From Opisthocomus hoazin (taxonomy: Eukaryota > Chordata > Aves > Opisthocomiformes > Opisthocomidae): a stretch of 64,000 bases of DNA. A program made the translations under genes and the position numbers. Location of the stretch: NCBI RefSeq assembly GCF_030867145.1, contig NC_134428.1, positions 20,315,537 through 20,379,536 of the forward strand, given 5' to 3'. Below, piece after piece: positions 1-16,834 of this stretch; the stretch's first letter is position 1, and each line of letters begins with the position of its first letter. The notes under the pieces are model-generated. The model ran no database searches and was not told the origin of the DNA. It worked only from the letters and a program-made list of their open reading frames with translations.

Positions 1-2407
1 AGTGTTTTGGACTGAAAGAGAGTAATCAAGTGCCACTGTTGTTGCAAAGGGGACAGCGAACTGGCATCTGACACCCGGTATAATTTGTTGTTTGAGGCTT
101 TGTCTTGACTTGAAATGCAGTAAGTTTGTAGAAACTTAGTGAAGCCCTACTTGTCTTTGGAAGAAGTTGTTAGCTTGCTTTTTCTTTTTTTTTTCACCTT
201 GTCATCGGAGTCTCTGGATTTCCCAGGAGGGTCCTTTGTGAAATAGGTTAATGAAAAGAGAAACCTCGGTTCTCATTCAGTCCTCAACATTGACATCCAT
301 GACCTTACTGAGCCAGAAAGGGTATAAGTGAAACGCTTCCCGAAGGCTCGTAACCCCTGCCAGACCCACGTGTTACGGAGGGGAGCAGGGAGTTTCCTTC
401 AAGTGATTTTCCAACCCGTAGAGTTTGGATGACACTTAGCGTTACCTCATTTCTCCTCCACTCCCTCCCTATCTCCGAACAGGCAGATCGATGTCCTGTG
501 TATCAGTTCGTTATTGACTCCCACAGCAGAAGCTGAGGAAGAGAAAGATGTTACTGTCATTTCCTGGTCCTCTCATGTTCTCCAGCTCACAGACATTGGA
601 AACTTTCCCAGACCTTACAGGTGCCTCCGAAAACAGGCAAAATGGAGACTCCTGGCACTGTTGGGGCTTTAAATGAAAACTTTAATGAAAAAGGCCAGTT
701 GACTTGAAAATGCCCGAATGCTTCCAGTCTTTAAAACAGCTCCAGAGCTCCATAACATTCCTGGCTAGATAGGAACACCCTCTGGTTGCCCTTGACCCCG
801 CCGCCGGGGAAATCAGACCAGCTGCACCGAGGGGGACGGAGGTCGAACTTTGTTCCATGGGGTCTTCTTGCTGTTGGAATGAGTTGAGAAACATATCTTT
901 TACGTGGCACTTCCCTTGTGGCCAAGTATTTCTTTTTTTCCAGTTCTTGGAAGGGTGCCAAAGGCTTGTCCAAGTGATTGCTAGTTTAGTGCTGGTAGGC
1001 ACTTAAATCTCTGGTCACTCGATAATGAACAAGAGGCCTGGGTGTTGTTAAAGCTGTTGATACCATAGCCATGGTAGGTAATCCATATTGGATATCCATA
1101 AGGACCACGTGGAAATATTTAAAGAGAGAGAAATATATATATAAATATATAATTATATACATTTTATCGTACAGATTTTTCGTAAAAAAAAAAAAATAAT
1201 TTTTTTTCCAAGTTTGATACTGTAAATCTTTATTAAAAGAAATTGCCAGTCCAGGGCTCCCTGGGTGGTGACCTGGAGGGGAATGAAATGTTCTGGCTAA
1301 ACTGCCACAGAGGGATCAGAGTTGCAAGGTAACGTGGAGGGAGGAATGACCCGAAAGCTGTTGACCGCATTGGAGACCCAGCTCCTCCACCCTCCGCCCT
1401 GGAGGGCCCTCCAGCTTGGGGTTGTCGCATTGCATTCCTCTGGGGTTCGGTTTGTTTCTGTTGGGGTTTTTTGTTTTGTTTTGTTTTGTTTTTTTCTCTC
1501 CGTCCTGCACTTGCAAGCCTGACACCCGGGGTGAGCGCAGCGTGGGGCCCTGGCTCTGCAGCCATCCCCCGCCGCCGGACCTCTCGCTTGGCTCTCTGCT
1601 GCAGTAGTTTGGATGCCGGGGCTCCCTTCCCTGCCCCTCTTAATGTGTCCTGCCCCAGTGAGGAGTGGGGGCTCTGGATTGGAGTGCTGGGATCCTCTTC
1701 CCCTGGGCCTGGCCTTTCTGTGGTTGCTCCCCATCCGCAGTGTGACATGGGAACAGGCTGGGCGGGAGGCAGGAGAAGACAGAAGGTGTCGGGCAGGGAC
1801 CGGGAGGGACATCTCTGTTCTTGCAGATGTGTTTGCTGTGCGCTCTGTTGGGAGTGGGGAACCTTTCCCTCCAGGGCAGCTCCAGATCCCTTTGAAGCAA
1901 GTCAGCGTCTCTGCTCTTGCCCAACTCAACCGTGTGCCGGAGGAGACCGCAGAGCGCGGGCTCGGAGACCTGGGTGACACCGCAGCTGCGGGGACGGCCG
2001 GGGAGGGGTGAGCCAGCATGGAGGCAAGCTGTGGCAGGGCTGGGCGCGATGCCACGGGAGCACGGAGTGGTCAGGCCACTGGACGGCTCAGACCCGGGGA
2101 GGAGGAGAAGGTGGCATTTTTTTTCTCTCTCGAATCATTTAAACTTCATTGTCATGATTGTTTTTATTTAAAAAAAAAAAATGAAACAAAACAAAAAGGA
2201 AAAACTTTTGTAAGGTGGATTTGTTTTCCTTCGTCTGTATTTCAGTCTGCTGGGGTGTTTCCGTAGATGGTGGATACTTGCTTTCATTTTTTTAATGATA
2301 GAAGTCTTCTGTTTTAAGTTGTTTTTTATCACCAGCTCATTCTATCCTCTGTGGTTACTCAGTAATTTCATTTCAATATTTATTTTTGTGCTGCTTTTTT
2401 ATTATAA

Positions 2408-2413
2408 AATAAA
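2408..2413 (+). terminator. Candidate polyadenylation signal AATAAA
   Basis: Canonical hexamer in an AT-rich context near the end of the putative 3' UTR. A second hexamer lies about 145 bases downstream, so this may be a proximal alternative site. Confidence 0.35.
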
Positions 2414-2554
2414 TTATTGATATACCAAGCAATGTGGATTCCTGTTTGTAAGGCGAATAGCCCTGTGTATGTGTCCATTACTTTCTCTTGACAGCCACAA
2501 CGTAATTTATTGCTGTAAATTTAGCTGCAGTGACTGGTTTTTTTGTACCTTTCC

Positions 2555-2560
2555 AATAAA
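2555..2560 (+). terminator. Candidate polyadenylation signal AATAAA
   Basis: Canonical hexamer preceded by a T-rich stretch and followed within about 30-60 bases by TGGTCTATGGTC and GTTTTGG, a GT-rich downstream element. It is the best-formed 3' end signal for the plus-strand gene on the left. Confidence 0.45.
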
Positions 2561-2580
2561 GCATTTTCTGGTTTCAGACT

Positions 2581-2926
2581 TGCCCTGGTCTATGGTCAGC
2601 GTTTTGGAGCCTGAATTGATCTTCAGTGTTTTCCTTGGGTTTTTTTGCCTGCCCGTCCCCAGTGCAGCGTACGGCTGGCTGCGGCTCTGCTGGTGAGCAA
2701 TGTGGGTTTGGGCTAAGGTGGGTGCGACGGCTGCTCGGGCTTCTGCAAGCGTCCAACCCTGCCCAGTGTAGCCAGCTTGTCCATCTCCCATCCTCGCTGT
2801 GGTGCTTCCTTGGCGTGTTTGGAACATGCTCAAGGGGTAGCGCTTGGCCAAGCCGCTTGTCTGGTAGATCCCATGCTCAGTCCACATATATCTGTTCTGA
2901 CCCAGTAGGAAGAATATAATAAGTGG

Positions 2927-2975
<49 letters not shown>

Positions 2976-4684
2976 CAGTGGGTATTTGTGGTAATGCAAG
3001 CAGGGAGCGATAGCTGAGCAGGCACCTGCCCACAGTTGTGATGCTGGCCAAGGCCACTCTTGGTTTGGAGACCCTGTGCTGTGACATCTCACAGTGTTGG
3101 AGAGAGATGCTCCCCTCTCCTCCTTCAGGCTGGGAAATATCCCTTCACTGCTTTCCTATGCAGCTGCTTGTGAATAAACTGCTTTAATCCCTTATGTCAA
3201 TATTTCATCTTTCTGGTTTTCCCTGTTTGGGCGTTAAAGAGGTGGTACCTTGTGCCGGTGAGCTCCTAGGGGCCACATTAGCTTTAATCCCCTGTTCCAA
3301 GGGGCTGATTTTCTTTAGGCGATGGCTGAAGGAGGAAGACGCTTGGCCTGTGCTGGGCTGAGGCATAGGTTGGAGGCAGATGGGTGTGTTGGCCTAAGTT
3401 GGAATTAGAGGTAGGATTATACATGGTCACGGTGGAGAGAAGCAGGGCTGAGAAGGCTTTGTGTGTCAGCAGGTAATGGATGGTCATTAGGCACCAGAGG
3501 TGGGGCTGGGCAGGCTTGGCTGAGCAGGGACGCGGGTGCAGCTGGGGGGGTGATTGCAGTCACCATGCTGAGCAAGAAAATCACCATCATCTGCTTCAGC
3601 TCCTGTCTGGAGACTGCAGCAAGGAGCTGGTGACCGTGGAGAGGAGAAGAGAGGGAGGCGGATCAGTCATGTCTGTCAGAGGGATGAAGGAGCATTAGTT
3701 CAGGAGGAGAAGGGCATCAGGAATGGGCCAGGTGGAGGTTCAGCAATGAAACTCAACCTTCACCATACTTAGTGGAGGAGAAAGTCCTAGAGCTGGGGGG
3801 GGAGAAGACTCCCTGTGAGCAGGGCTGCAAGAGCATGAATCCTGCTCTGTGGCGCAGGTCTGGCAGCCCATTGCCTGTCAGCAGCTGTGACCAGGGACTC
3901 GCTGGTAGGTGCTAACACCCAAAAAAGAAATCTCTCTGCCTCTGGGTGCTGCAAGGCAAGCAGCCGTGCGCAAGAGCACTGGCTCCGCTCTGGCATGCAC
4001 AGCCGCCTTCCCTCTTCTCGGCTCATAGGAAGCGTGGTCGGCCCCAGCTCTCACAGGTGCCGTGGCAGGGTATGCCCCACACGGACGCATCCCCGGCGCA
4101 AGCGGGTTGTAAACCTGCCTGACCCAAGCCCAAAAAGCACTGGGAGAACCGATAGCCACAGCCCAGCCTTGTCCTTGGGGAAAGCCAAGATGAGCAACAA
4201 CTAGAAAAAAAATCTGCCGACCACCAGAGCCTGCTGCTGGCAGCGAGTGAAGCCTGTTCCTCCCAAGCTGCCTGCTGGCATGGCTCCAGGCACAGCCAGG
4301 CTCTGTGTAGGTCACCCCTGTGCTCGCTGCCAGCTTTCCCCGCGTCCTTGTTGAAGAGGTGGAGGAGACGTGTTAGCAGAGGAGCACAGGACCGTGTCTG
4401 CTGGGGGACGCGTTCAGCCTGCAACACTGCTGGTATTTCTGCTCTCCGTGGATGCGTTTTGACAGTGGAACGGTTTGAGGGCTGTGACAGCACCCGGCCT
4501 GAGCCGTGAGCTCTTGCCTCTCTCCCTTCTCCAACAAAAAAGACAACCAGGAGGCCAAGCTCGCGCCGGCCGGAGAGGGGAGCGTTGCCTGCTGCTGCAC
4601 GGCACAGCAGCCAGCTGGTGTCCAGCCCAGCACGGCTCCTTCAGGCTGGTATCACACTGCTGACTTGGATGAGTCACAGCTGGT
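2581..4684. other. Intergenic stretch between two convergent 3' ends
   Basis: No exon is recognisable on either strand. Contents: an AT dinucleotide repeat (2933-2973), a further plus-strand AATAAA at 3173-3178, and otherwise complex sequence of mixed GC content. A longer 3' UTR isoform of the left-hand gene could reach about 3200. Confidence 0.5.
2933..2973. repeat. (AT)n microsatellite
   Basis: About 41 bases of uninterrupted alternating A and T, flanked by GTGTGC on the left and ATCAGTGGG on the right. Such perfect AT runs are length-variable and can extrude as cruciforms. Confidence 0.95.
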
Positions 4685-4690
4685 TTTATT
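4685..4690 (-). terminator. Candidate polyadenylation signal of TMEM184A (minus strand)
   Basis: TTTATT on the plus strand is AATAAA on the minus strand. I found no canonical minus-strand AATAAA or ATTAAA between the TMEM184A stop codon and this point. It would give a 3' UTR of about 2.4 kb. Use of this site is inferred only. Confidence 0.3.
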
Positions 4691-7059
4691 TTTTTTTTTC
4701 TTTTCCTCCTTGTTTTGCTTGCAAGAAAGACCTGTTTTACATATAATACAGTAATCAGGGCTTGACATAAATAGGCAAATGTTATTGTCTGCGATGGGAA
4801 TTGCACCTGCTGGTAAGAGCAATGAATGCAGCCCATTATGCACCAGGGTCAGTCATTTGTGCAATGAAGTACAACTGTGTTCCTCGCTGCGTTCTTGTGC
4901 AAGTCTTTATCTCAGCAGCCGCGAGCGCGTCGACAGATGCACCATCGTCACCTTTGCAGTCTGTCCTCGCCCCGGGAGCCGGAGCAGCCTCTGTTCCTGC
5001 AGCTGTGGCTGGCCCTTTCCCAGAGGGGTGGAGAAGACCAAGATGTTCAGCTGAGAGATGTCCCTGCTTGGGTGCTGGCTGCATTACAGAGCCAAGCAGC
5101 CTCCTCCCTGAGCATCGAGGCTGCACTTCACGGGCAGGAGGGTCCTGCTTCCAGGATGCGCACGACCCTGGATGGATGCGTGGATGCTCAGAGCGTATGG
5201 CTCTTGTATATGGACCTCACTGCAGGAAAAGTGGCAGCGGTCTCACCAGCTAAGCAGGTACGAGCAGCGGTGCTTCAGAGCAGAGGGACTTGCAACACTG
5301 GCATAGCTTTAGGCTGCTCATGTGGAGTCTGGGCTTCCAGCACAATAAGTTTTCTCCAATAACAATAAATAGAGGTTGTCTTGTTGCTGATGAAGTCTGG
5401 GCTTAGCTTGGCTAAAGCAGATCCAGTAGCTCTGAAGTGCTGCATCCGCAGCTTAGGCGAGGGCTGGAAGAGGTGCAGTGCAAGAAGAGGAAGTGGGGGG
5501 CACGCACCTCTTTGTGGAGTGAAAAAGATGGGCACAAATCCAGTCGGAATGCCAAAATGTGCAGGATGCTGCATGTGCAGGTATTTCTGCTGGGCCAGCA
5601 TCGAGGGGCAGGGAGGACCTTGAGCTTACAAGCATCAGCATTAGAGCAGGAACAGGCAGATCATGGGCTTTGCTTGCTGAGCTAAGTGAAAGAAAGAGCA
5701 GGGGAAAAAAATCTGCTAGCAGTTGCATGTAAAATGGCTCTAAGCCTTACCCCACAGGTTTGTTTGCCATGCGACTGCAAATCTGAGGCTGTAGATTTGC
5801 CCTCGTCTTTTCGCTACCCAGCTCCCACCCCCAAACAACAGCCCGGCCAGTGCCTAAGTTAGTTCCCCAGGATCATCTGATTAACAGGGGAATAGAAATC
5901 GGACTAAAAATTGAGAGAAAAAAAAAAGAAGCAGAGAGGAAGTTTAACAGAAGGATGCACGCTCTCCGTCACTGATATGGGGAAGATCCCTCCGTGCAGT
6001 GTCTCCGCTTGCCAGCGGTCCTGCCCCGAGCAGCAGCAGCCCCCAGAGCCTCTCCATTCCCCCACCGTCACCCGGCCGGGCTCAGCTCCCGCCGGCCTCC
6101 CCACAGGCTGGGCAAAGCCCAGGGACGGGGAATAGCAAGTGGTTCGGAGGAACAGACAGTTCCCAATAAGCGCATTCCTACCACCACCAGTCACAGTCTG
6201 GTTCCCTTACAAAGACTCTGATAAGGAAGCTGGAATCCCTTTTAACTTCTGATTCGTTCAGAGATAAGTTGGTTTAGACATAAACAAGCGCTTCTGCCAC
6301 CGGCAGCTCTCAGAAATGCAGCTGCGAGACCGCGCGTTAGCCCCGAGTGGGACCTCACTGCCACTCCCAGGGGAGTTACTCAGACAGCTGCATCCCCATC
6401 TGGAGGGAGAAGAGGATGATTTACTCTTCCTCCCTTGTAAGGGTCTTCTGCACAACTCCGTACGCTTTTCTGGGAGAAAGAGAAGGGAGAAGATGTAAAA
6501 ATAAGGAATGACGTCTTTCGACTGTTACCGGGTTTTGAGGTGAAGTGAAGTCACCTTCCTGGGCTGGTTTTCTCCACGGGGCCCTTCAAGATAATTTTTT
6601 ACTCAAATTGGGAGAAACTAGAGCAGAACTGTGCTGAGAAAAGCATTTCTCTCAGGCCTCAGCACTGCTTGGAGGCAAGAGGAAGGCGAGGGCAGCTGGT
6701 CTGTCCTGCAGCCTGGCTCCCCTCCCTTCCTGGCATCCCTCGGCGTGGGTGCGGGCATGAGGCTGGTGTCAGACACAGGCATTGGGGCAGCAAAGCCCAG
6801 ACAGCAATACAGGGCTGCTCCATGGCAGGAGAAAAGTCAGCCCAGTCCCTAACACCAGTAGAGACAGGACAGCAGAAGCTGGCACTGTTTGATTTAACCT
6901 TTCCCTGGGTTATTGCATCATCCCTTCGAGAGACTGGCTTTTTGGGCAGAGTTCCTGGCTTATTGGTACTCCAACTAGACCAGGTTGTCTTGGCCTTGAG
7001 ACAGCTCCCATTTTCACGGGTTTAAATCTCTCCAGTGCCACTGTCCCCTCCAATGTTTC
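4691..7059 (-). other. TMEM184A: Probable TMEM184A 3' UTR
   Basis: This is the sequence downstream of the TMEM184A stop codon with no recognisable exon on either strand. It lies between the stop and the first minus-strand AATAAA. A plus-strand AATAAA at about 5364 is on the wrong strand to end this gene. The length is longer than needed, so a non-canonical upstream polyadenylation site is possible. Confidence 0.35.
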
Positions 7060-11587
<4,528 letters not shown>

Positions 11588-14568
11588 CTGCAGGGAGGGA
11601 GAGGCAAGGGGAGCGGCACAGGAAGGCAGGAGTGAGGTAAGCTGATGAAGGGGAAGGCCCCAGCAGATTTCCCAGCCCACACAGTACGGACAAACCTCCT
11701 GTAAGGTTTATCTCCTCCCCAGGCTTTTTCCAGGCTGTCCCTCACCCAAACCATCCTATTCACCATGGCTGGGTATGCTTCTCCTAGCAGGAAAATCTAA
11801 ATGTCCTTCAAAAGCAGACCCTCTTTTCAGTGAGGAGGTGCATGCGGTCCTTGTGTCCTCCAAAACACCTGCTCCTCCTTCCCAGCCTTGCTTCTCGTTT
11901 TCTCAGGGGTCACCATCCCACTTGAAAAGGAAAGACCTGCCTGCACTTGTGCCCCTGTGAGTTCACACTGGTGGCTTAGGACCCTTTTCCATCAGGAACC
12001 AGAGACTTAAGGGTTAAGGTTATCCCTCACCCATGATAATAATGAGCCCCTTACCAACAAGCCATCAGGACACTGATGTCCTCCTTGGGACCCCAGAAAA
12101 CACAGGGATCCCTGTGGTCCACCCCCCAAATTCAGCTCCTTTCCTTGTGCGTGGCCTGCTGGGGTAAACCCCAGGGCTGCCCAACAAGCTGGAGGTTTGG
12201 CATCACCCAGGGCGTTTGGCCAGCCTTGGCCATTTTGGTATCGTGAGGGTCTCGATGTGTACCCTCCTGTACCCGAATTAAGCACCAGGGAGCAAGTCTG
12301 CCGTGCCACAGGCAGAGCAGGCAGAGCTGCTGCCCTTTGGGGATGCTGAAGTGCTCCGGCATCTCCCTCGCAGGTCTGCTCCCCTCGAAGCCGGCTGCCC
12401 CACGGCGCCGAGCATTCCCGTCATAGAGCGTGGCTGAGGTGTATGGGCACTGTGTACCCTGTGGCTCCAGATAGCAAGGACCAACCTAATAATATGCTCT
12501 TATTTATAGGGCAGCTTCATATCTCAAGGCCAACAGATGCACAAACTGCCATGTCTGGCCTGTCTTTCTGCTAATCTATGGAAAGCTGCTTTTTCCCCAG
12601 TATAACAATAGCAGTTTAAAAAAATAAAACCAACAACCTGCAAGCAGAGCTCTAACAATACAGATGTTTCTCGGTGCATTGTTAATAAACAAAGATTTTA
12701 GCTGCTGGGTAACTATTGCCTGGGGGTAAAATGGTAAGCAGGAACTGGTGAGAGGCAAGAAAATATCTGCCACAGATAAGAGTGATAGGGAATGACCTCG
12801 GTCCCATTAAACACAGAAAACAAACCAAAGCAGGAGCTCACCCTGCGGCTTCCTCTCCTGCCCTCTCCCCGAACTCCAGCCTCACAGGAGAGGAAACTCA
12901 GATGGTGTCAAATCAACAGCCCTAAAAATACCTTTCCCCTGCTCCGCCTGGCAGGAGCTGCCTGTAAGCAGAGAAGCTGGGGTGGCGGCGTGCTGGCGAG
13001 GTCCCAGCAGCTCACCCCAGCGTACCTGCGCCCGCAAGCGGGGAAGTGGAGCTGGAGACAGCTGGAGAGAGAGCGGGGCCGATGACAGTGTTACAGAGAT
13101 GGCGGGGAGCCGAGTTTTTCCTCCCTGCGACCATTCCACAGCCCTGCCCTGCAGGAAGCAGGATCCCGGGGAAAGCCAGGAGGGATCTGGTCTTTGGACA
13201 GGCCATGATGACGCCGGACCTGCCTTGTAAACATTAACAGGAGGCCAGAGATAGCTCATGGCGTGGGGAGGGAGGCGAGAGCCTGACTGCACACCATTTC
13301 CTGCCGCTCCTGGCTCTTTCTGGGGGCTGCCCTGCCACGGACTGGGGCTGTACGGCTGGATTTGGCCACGCTTTCCCTCTGCCCAAGCATCATGATAGGG
13401 AAGGCTGGAACCCAGCTTGCTTCCCAGGACACGGCAGAGAGCTGTGCTCATCACTAGACCCATTTACTCTGTTTTCAACCCAGTGCCGTGCCACAGATTC
13501 TTGGCCCAAGACATCCCGACTCCTATCAGCTTTCCCAGCCTGGCTGCAGCCATCGCGGTACAAGCCCAGTGGCACCAGCAGCCGGTCCTGGCAGGCTCTC
13601 CTACATTGTCACACTCTGAACGCGGCAGAGCAAGTCATTAAAAACAAAAGCCTCGGTGCCGCTTGGAGACAGGGCTCCCAGCTCCAGAGGTAATTAGATC
13701 CCGGCTATGCAAGGTAGTCGGGCAATTCAATGCAGCTAGAGGGCCATTTGCTTCCAAAACAAAGGCAGCGAGAAGATACAAGAGAATAATATTAGCTGCA
13801 AAACCCAGCTCCTCGATGGGACTGCGCCAGTGCCATATCCAGTCTGGCTGTTTTCAGACACTTTGCAGATACCTGCCACGCACAGGTGTGTACCTGTTCC
13901 ACTCACTCCCTGGGATATTAGAGATGCTAAGTGAGCACTCAGCAGAAAATAAACTGAGCAGAGACACCTGTGTTCAGGCAGACCAGCTGCAAATAGGGCT
14001 TTTCGCTTGGCCAGGGATTCCCCTCCAGCCACAGGCTGCCAGAGCCTGGACTCCCAGCTCACATCGCTCCCAGCGGCCCGGAGCACCCGGGACAAATCCC
14101 CATCTCAGCAGCCACCACGGGGCTGGGTGGCCGGAAAGCAAAGGCGATCCCCCCAAAAGTGCCTCTGCAGTGCTGGCTGCGCTCCCTGGCAAGGGGACAG
14201 AGATCCCAGACCCCCACCCCGGGGAGGGGAGCAGCCAGGCTCAGCCCCACCAGCGCAGGAGACATGCCTTTCCTCCTGACTGCTTTCAGATAAAGCCGGG
14301 ACACGGGGGTTATTCACCTGATCAGCCTCTATCACCCCCACACCACCCAGGAGGAATGACCTACAGCACACGGCTATAAATTAAGGCAAGGCAGCACCAA
14401 GCCCTCCCTCAAACCCGTCCGGAGGAGCGGGTGACGCATGCACATGGCTCCTGCAGCCAGCTCTGCCCTTGCAGCAGCTCCCACGCGTGTTCGGGGCCGA
14501 AAGCTGTGGCAACCTCTGTTCCTCGTGGGGTGTCCCCGGCTGCTCCGCACCCCCCAGACCCCACTCAC
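11588..14568 (-). other. Probable TMEM184A first intron
   Basis: No exon is recognisable. The stretch lies between the acceptor CAG abutting the TMEM184A ATG and candidate minus-strand donors in a GC-rich block near 14.6-14.8 kb. Sequence is complex, with GC-rich and pyrimidine-rich parts and no obvious mobile element. Confidence 0.35.
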
Positions 14569-14880
14569 CCTGCAGGGTTCCTCCGGGAGCGGGTCTGGCT
14601 GCCAGGCACCTGCCTCCGCATCCCCGCGCCCTCCTCCTCCACCTGCACCCACAGGAGACTCCTCCTCCGGGCACCCTCCCAGCTCCCCCTCGCTGCGCCC
14701 CGGCCCTGCGGGAGCTGGGGCGGCCGGCTGGGCTCTGCCTCCCACGGAGAGCTGCCCAACTTACCCTTCCAGTCTGCCGGGCTCGGCACACACGCCCGGA
14801 AAGCAAACACAGATGGAAAGCCACGGAGCAGCCCGACGCATGGTCTGTGGCCGGGGCAAGCGCTCTGCCTGGGTGGCAAA
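14569..14880 (-). promoter_or_regulatory. Candidate TMEM184A promoter and non-coding first exon
   Basis: A GC- and CpG-enriched block about 3 kb upstream of the first coding exon. On the minus strand it offers two good splice donors: GGAAGG|GTAAGT with the exon ending at 14765, and CTGCAGG|GTGAGT with the exon ending at 14569. Either could join the acceptor at 11588. The open stretch before the second donor begins with GTG and has an in-frame TAA just upstream, so it does not offer an ATG-started N-terminal extension. The start site itself is not determinable by eye. Confidence 0.35.
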
Positions 14881-16434
14881 GGTGGGTTTTCCTGCATTTG
14901 GGAATTAATCCTTACCCGGAGGACAGTGATGACTAAAAGGCAGGCAGCTGGTGATACTGGCAGACTTGTGAATGGTTTTTGGGGCAGGCCTTCCCCCTGG
15001 TTCACTGCAGAGCAGAAAGGAGCAAAGTCAAAGGACCAATTCCTTGTGGTTTAATTTATTGCCAGTGGAAAGGCAACAAGACAAGCCTGCCCTGGCTCTT
15101 TACCCACCACCCTTTACAGACCAGGTGGCACACAGAGCCAGGAAATTAAGGGGGTTAACTTGTGGTTGGCTTTTACGTAGCAACACTCTGGTGTTAGGGG
15201 CATAGCAGCGGTATGCCACTGTATCACCATAGTGGAAAATGTGATTTACATTCAGTTTGCTAATGAATGTATGGCTTCCACAAGTTGCTGGAGCTATGGA
15301 CACCTTAAAAGCACCAGGATTTGGGAATCACATTGAATTTTGTGTTGGGAAAGAATCCCTACTAGCAAACCAGGATTGACATTAACAAATTCCATGTGCC
15401 TCTCTCAGCCCTCCTATACACAAACAAAGTGTAAAAGAGGGAAAATTTGGAGTTCCGACAGATGCAAATCTCTGATTCTTGGAAGCACAGTTCAGAAAAT
15501 TATTTTTAGAATAAATTTCTTGTCAAGGGCAGCTGCAAGTCTGTAGTGTTTGGATGTACTTTTAAAAAAGAGTTTCATTTCCTATAATCCTGTAAATACT
15601 GTAAATAACCCTTACTTCAGAGAAGAGAGTCCTTTCGAAATGCATTTGCTACTTTTAGGGGATTTTTTCCAGCAACAGACATGACCCAGCAACTGGGTCT
15701 ATGTGGGGCAGGCACAGGCTCTGTGCTGACAGTGCCGATACCAGCAGGTCTTAACACAGCACGAGTCTTCCCTGCCCAGCATCCAAGACCTGGCCTCTGT
15801 CTGCTCTGCCAAGTCCACAAGTGACAAAGGTGTAACAGCTCACTGAAAAATTTACTGCTTGGTGTTATTTTTTACAAGAAGAAATAAAACCAAATGTGCT
15901 TTCCAAGCAAATGGCAAAAATTTGGCTATCAAGCATTGCATCAACTCACGTAACTTCATCTAAAGCTTTTTTCCAAAGGACTTCAAAGAAACACTCCTGT
16001 GTAACCCCCCTCAAACCCTTCTGTCCCCATGGCTCCTATGACAGGTGCTTTAGGAGAGGGACAGCTTCTTGCAGATGGTCCAAGCTATGTATGTGCTGCC
16101 TCTCTGATGTGCTGGTACCATGCAATCCATAAGCAGCTGCTATTTTGTCTTCTTCTCACCACTAATTTGGGTTCCTGTCTTCCACCCTGATGTCAGCTTT
16201 CATGAAATTTGCGGAGCATAATTATCTGCCTCTCTTTAAAATCGGAGTGAAAGTAGAAAATGAATTCAGAATACATCAGGAAGGGACTGACATAAGGACA
16301 AAAGCAGTCATATAGGACTCCTTTCCTTAAAAACAGGCAAGAAAATCTTTGCTATTATGCAATTGCTGTTGATTTGTCACCAAAGCTTGTATTTCAATTG
16401 AAGCGATTTTCACAGAGCAAAAAGAAAACAGGTA
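14881..16434. other. Intergenic stretch between TMEM184A and PSMG3
   Basis: No exon seen. A minus-strand AATAAA (plus TTTATT at 15055-15060) could serve a longer PSMG3 3' UTR. Otherwise it is moderately AT-rich complex sequence with no repeat that I recognise. Confidence 0.45.
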
Positions 16435-16834
16435 AAATTAGACTCGTCAATGTTTCTTTTATTCACTCTGCACTGGGTGTTCCCCCTTTGCGGTACAGCG
16501 TAGCTACAGAGCCTGGCATCTATCACTCCTCAGGACACAAACGCAGAGCCGTGCCGTTTCCCAAATACACATCCCACCCAATGTGATAAAAATAATACTT
16601 CTTGTGTATGTCGAAACAATTGTTCTCATCTCATCACTAACTATATGGACTGCAAACCTGTCACAGTAACAAAACCCACAAGCGTTCTACACAGTAGAGA
16701 AAAATTCATGAAATTCCTCAGTAGGTCCAAAACCAGCACAAAGACATTCCATCATTTTCATTTCTTGTCCTTTTAAATAAGTGGTGATGAGTCATGGACT
16801 CAAGATCATTTCCTTGAATCCAGATGGCACAACT
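16435..16834 (-). other. PSMG3: Probable PSMG3 3' UTR
   Basis: Non-coding sequence from the PSMG3 stop to about 25 bases beyond the first minus-strand AATAAA (plus-strand TTTATT at 16458-16463). The extent is inferred from that signal. Confidence 0.45.
16458..16463 (-). terminator. Candidate PSMG3 polyadenylation signal
   Basis: TTTATT on the plus strand is AATAAA on the minus strand, about 370 bases past the PSMG3 stop codon; it is the nearest canonical signal. Confidence 0.45.

Larger units (their letters stand above)
1..2580 (+). other. Probable 3' UTR of a plus-strand gene entering from the left (MAFK by synteny)
   Basis: No coding frame here resembles a protein. The stretch holds AU-rich runs (about 1119-1215), a T-rich run with TTTTG repeats (about 1469-1495) and two plus-strand AATAAA hexamers at 2408-2413 and 2555-2560. 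The second is followed by a GT-rich stretch, as expected of a cleavage site. A further AATAAA lies at 3173-3178. The next gene, TMEM184A, points the other way, so a convergent plus-strand gene ending here is natural. In other vertebrates that neighbour is MAFK, a single-domain small Maf transcription factor with a long 3' UTR. The MAFK coding exon is not in the window, so the name is inference from gene order, not from sequence. Confidence 0.4.

Noticed and set aside
2830-3092. Open frames with Tyr-Ile repeats
   Set aside because: They are translations of the AT dinucleotide repeat.
14569-14745. An in-frame 59-codon N-terminal extension of TMEM184A through the upstream GC-rich exon
   Set aside because: The donor at 14569 would join the TMEM184A frame in phase 0, but the open stretch begins with GTG, has no ATG and is preceded directly by an in-frame TAA. 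A non-coding exon is the simpler reading.
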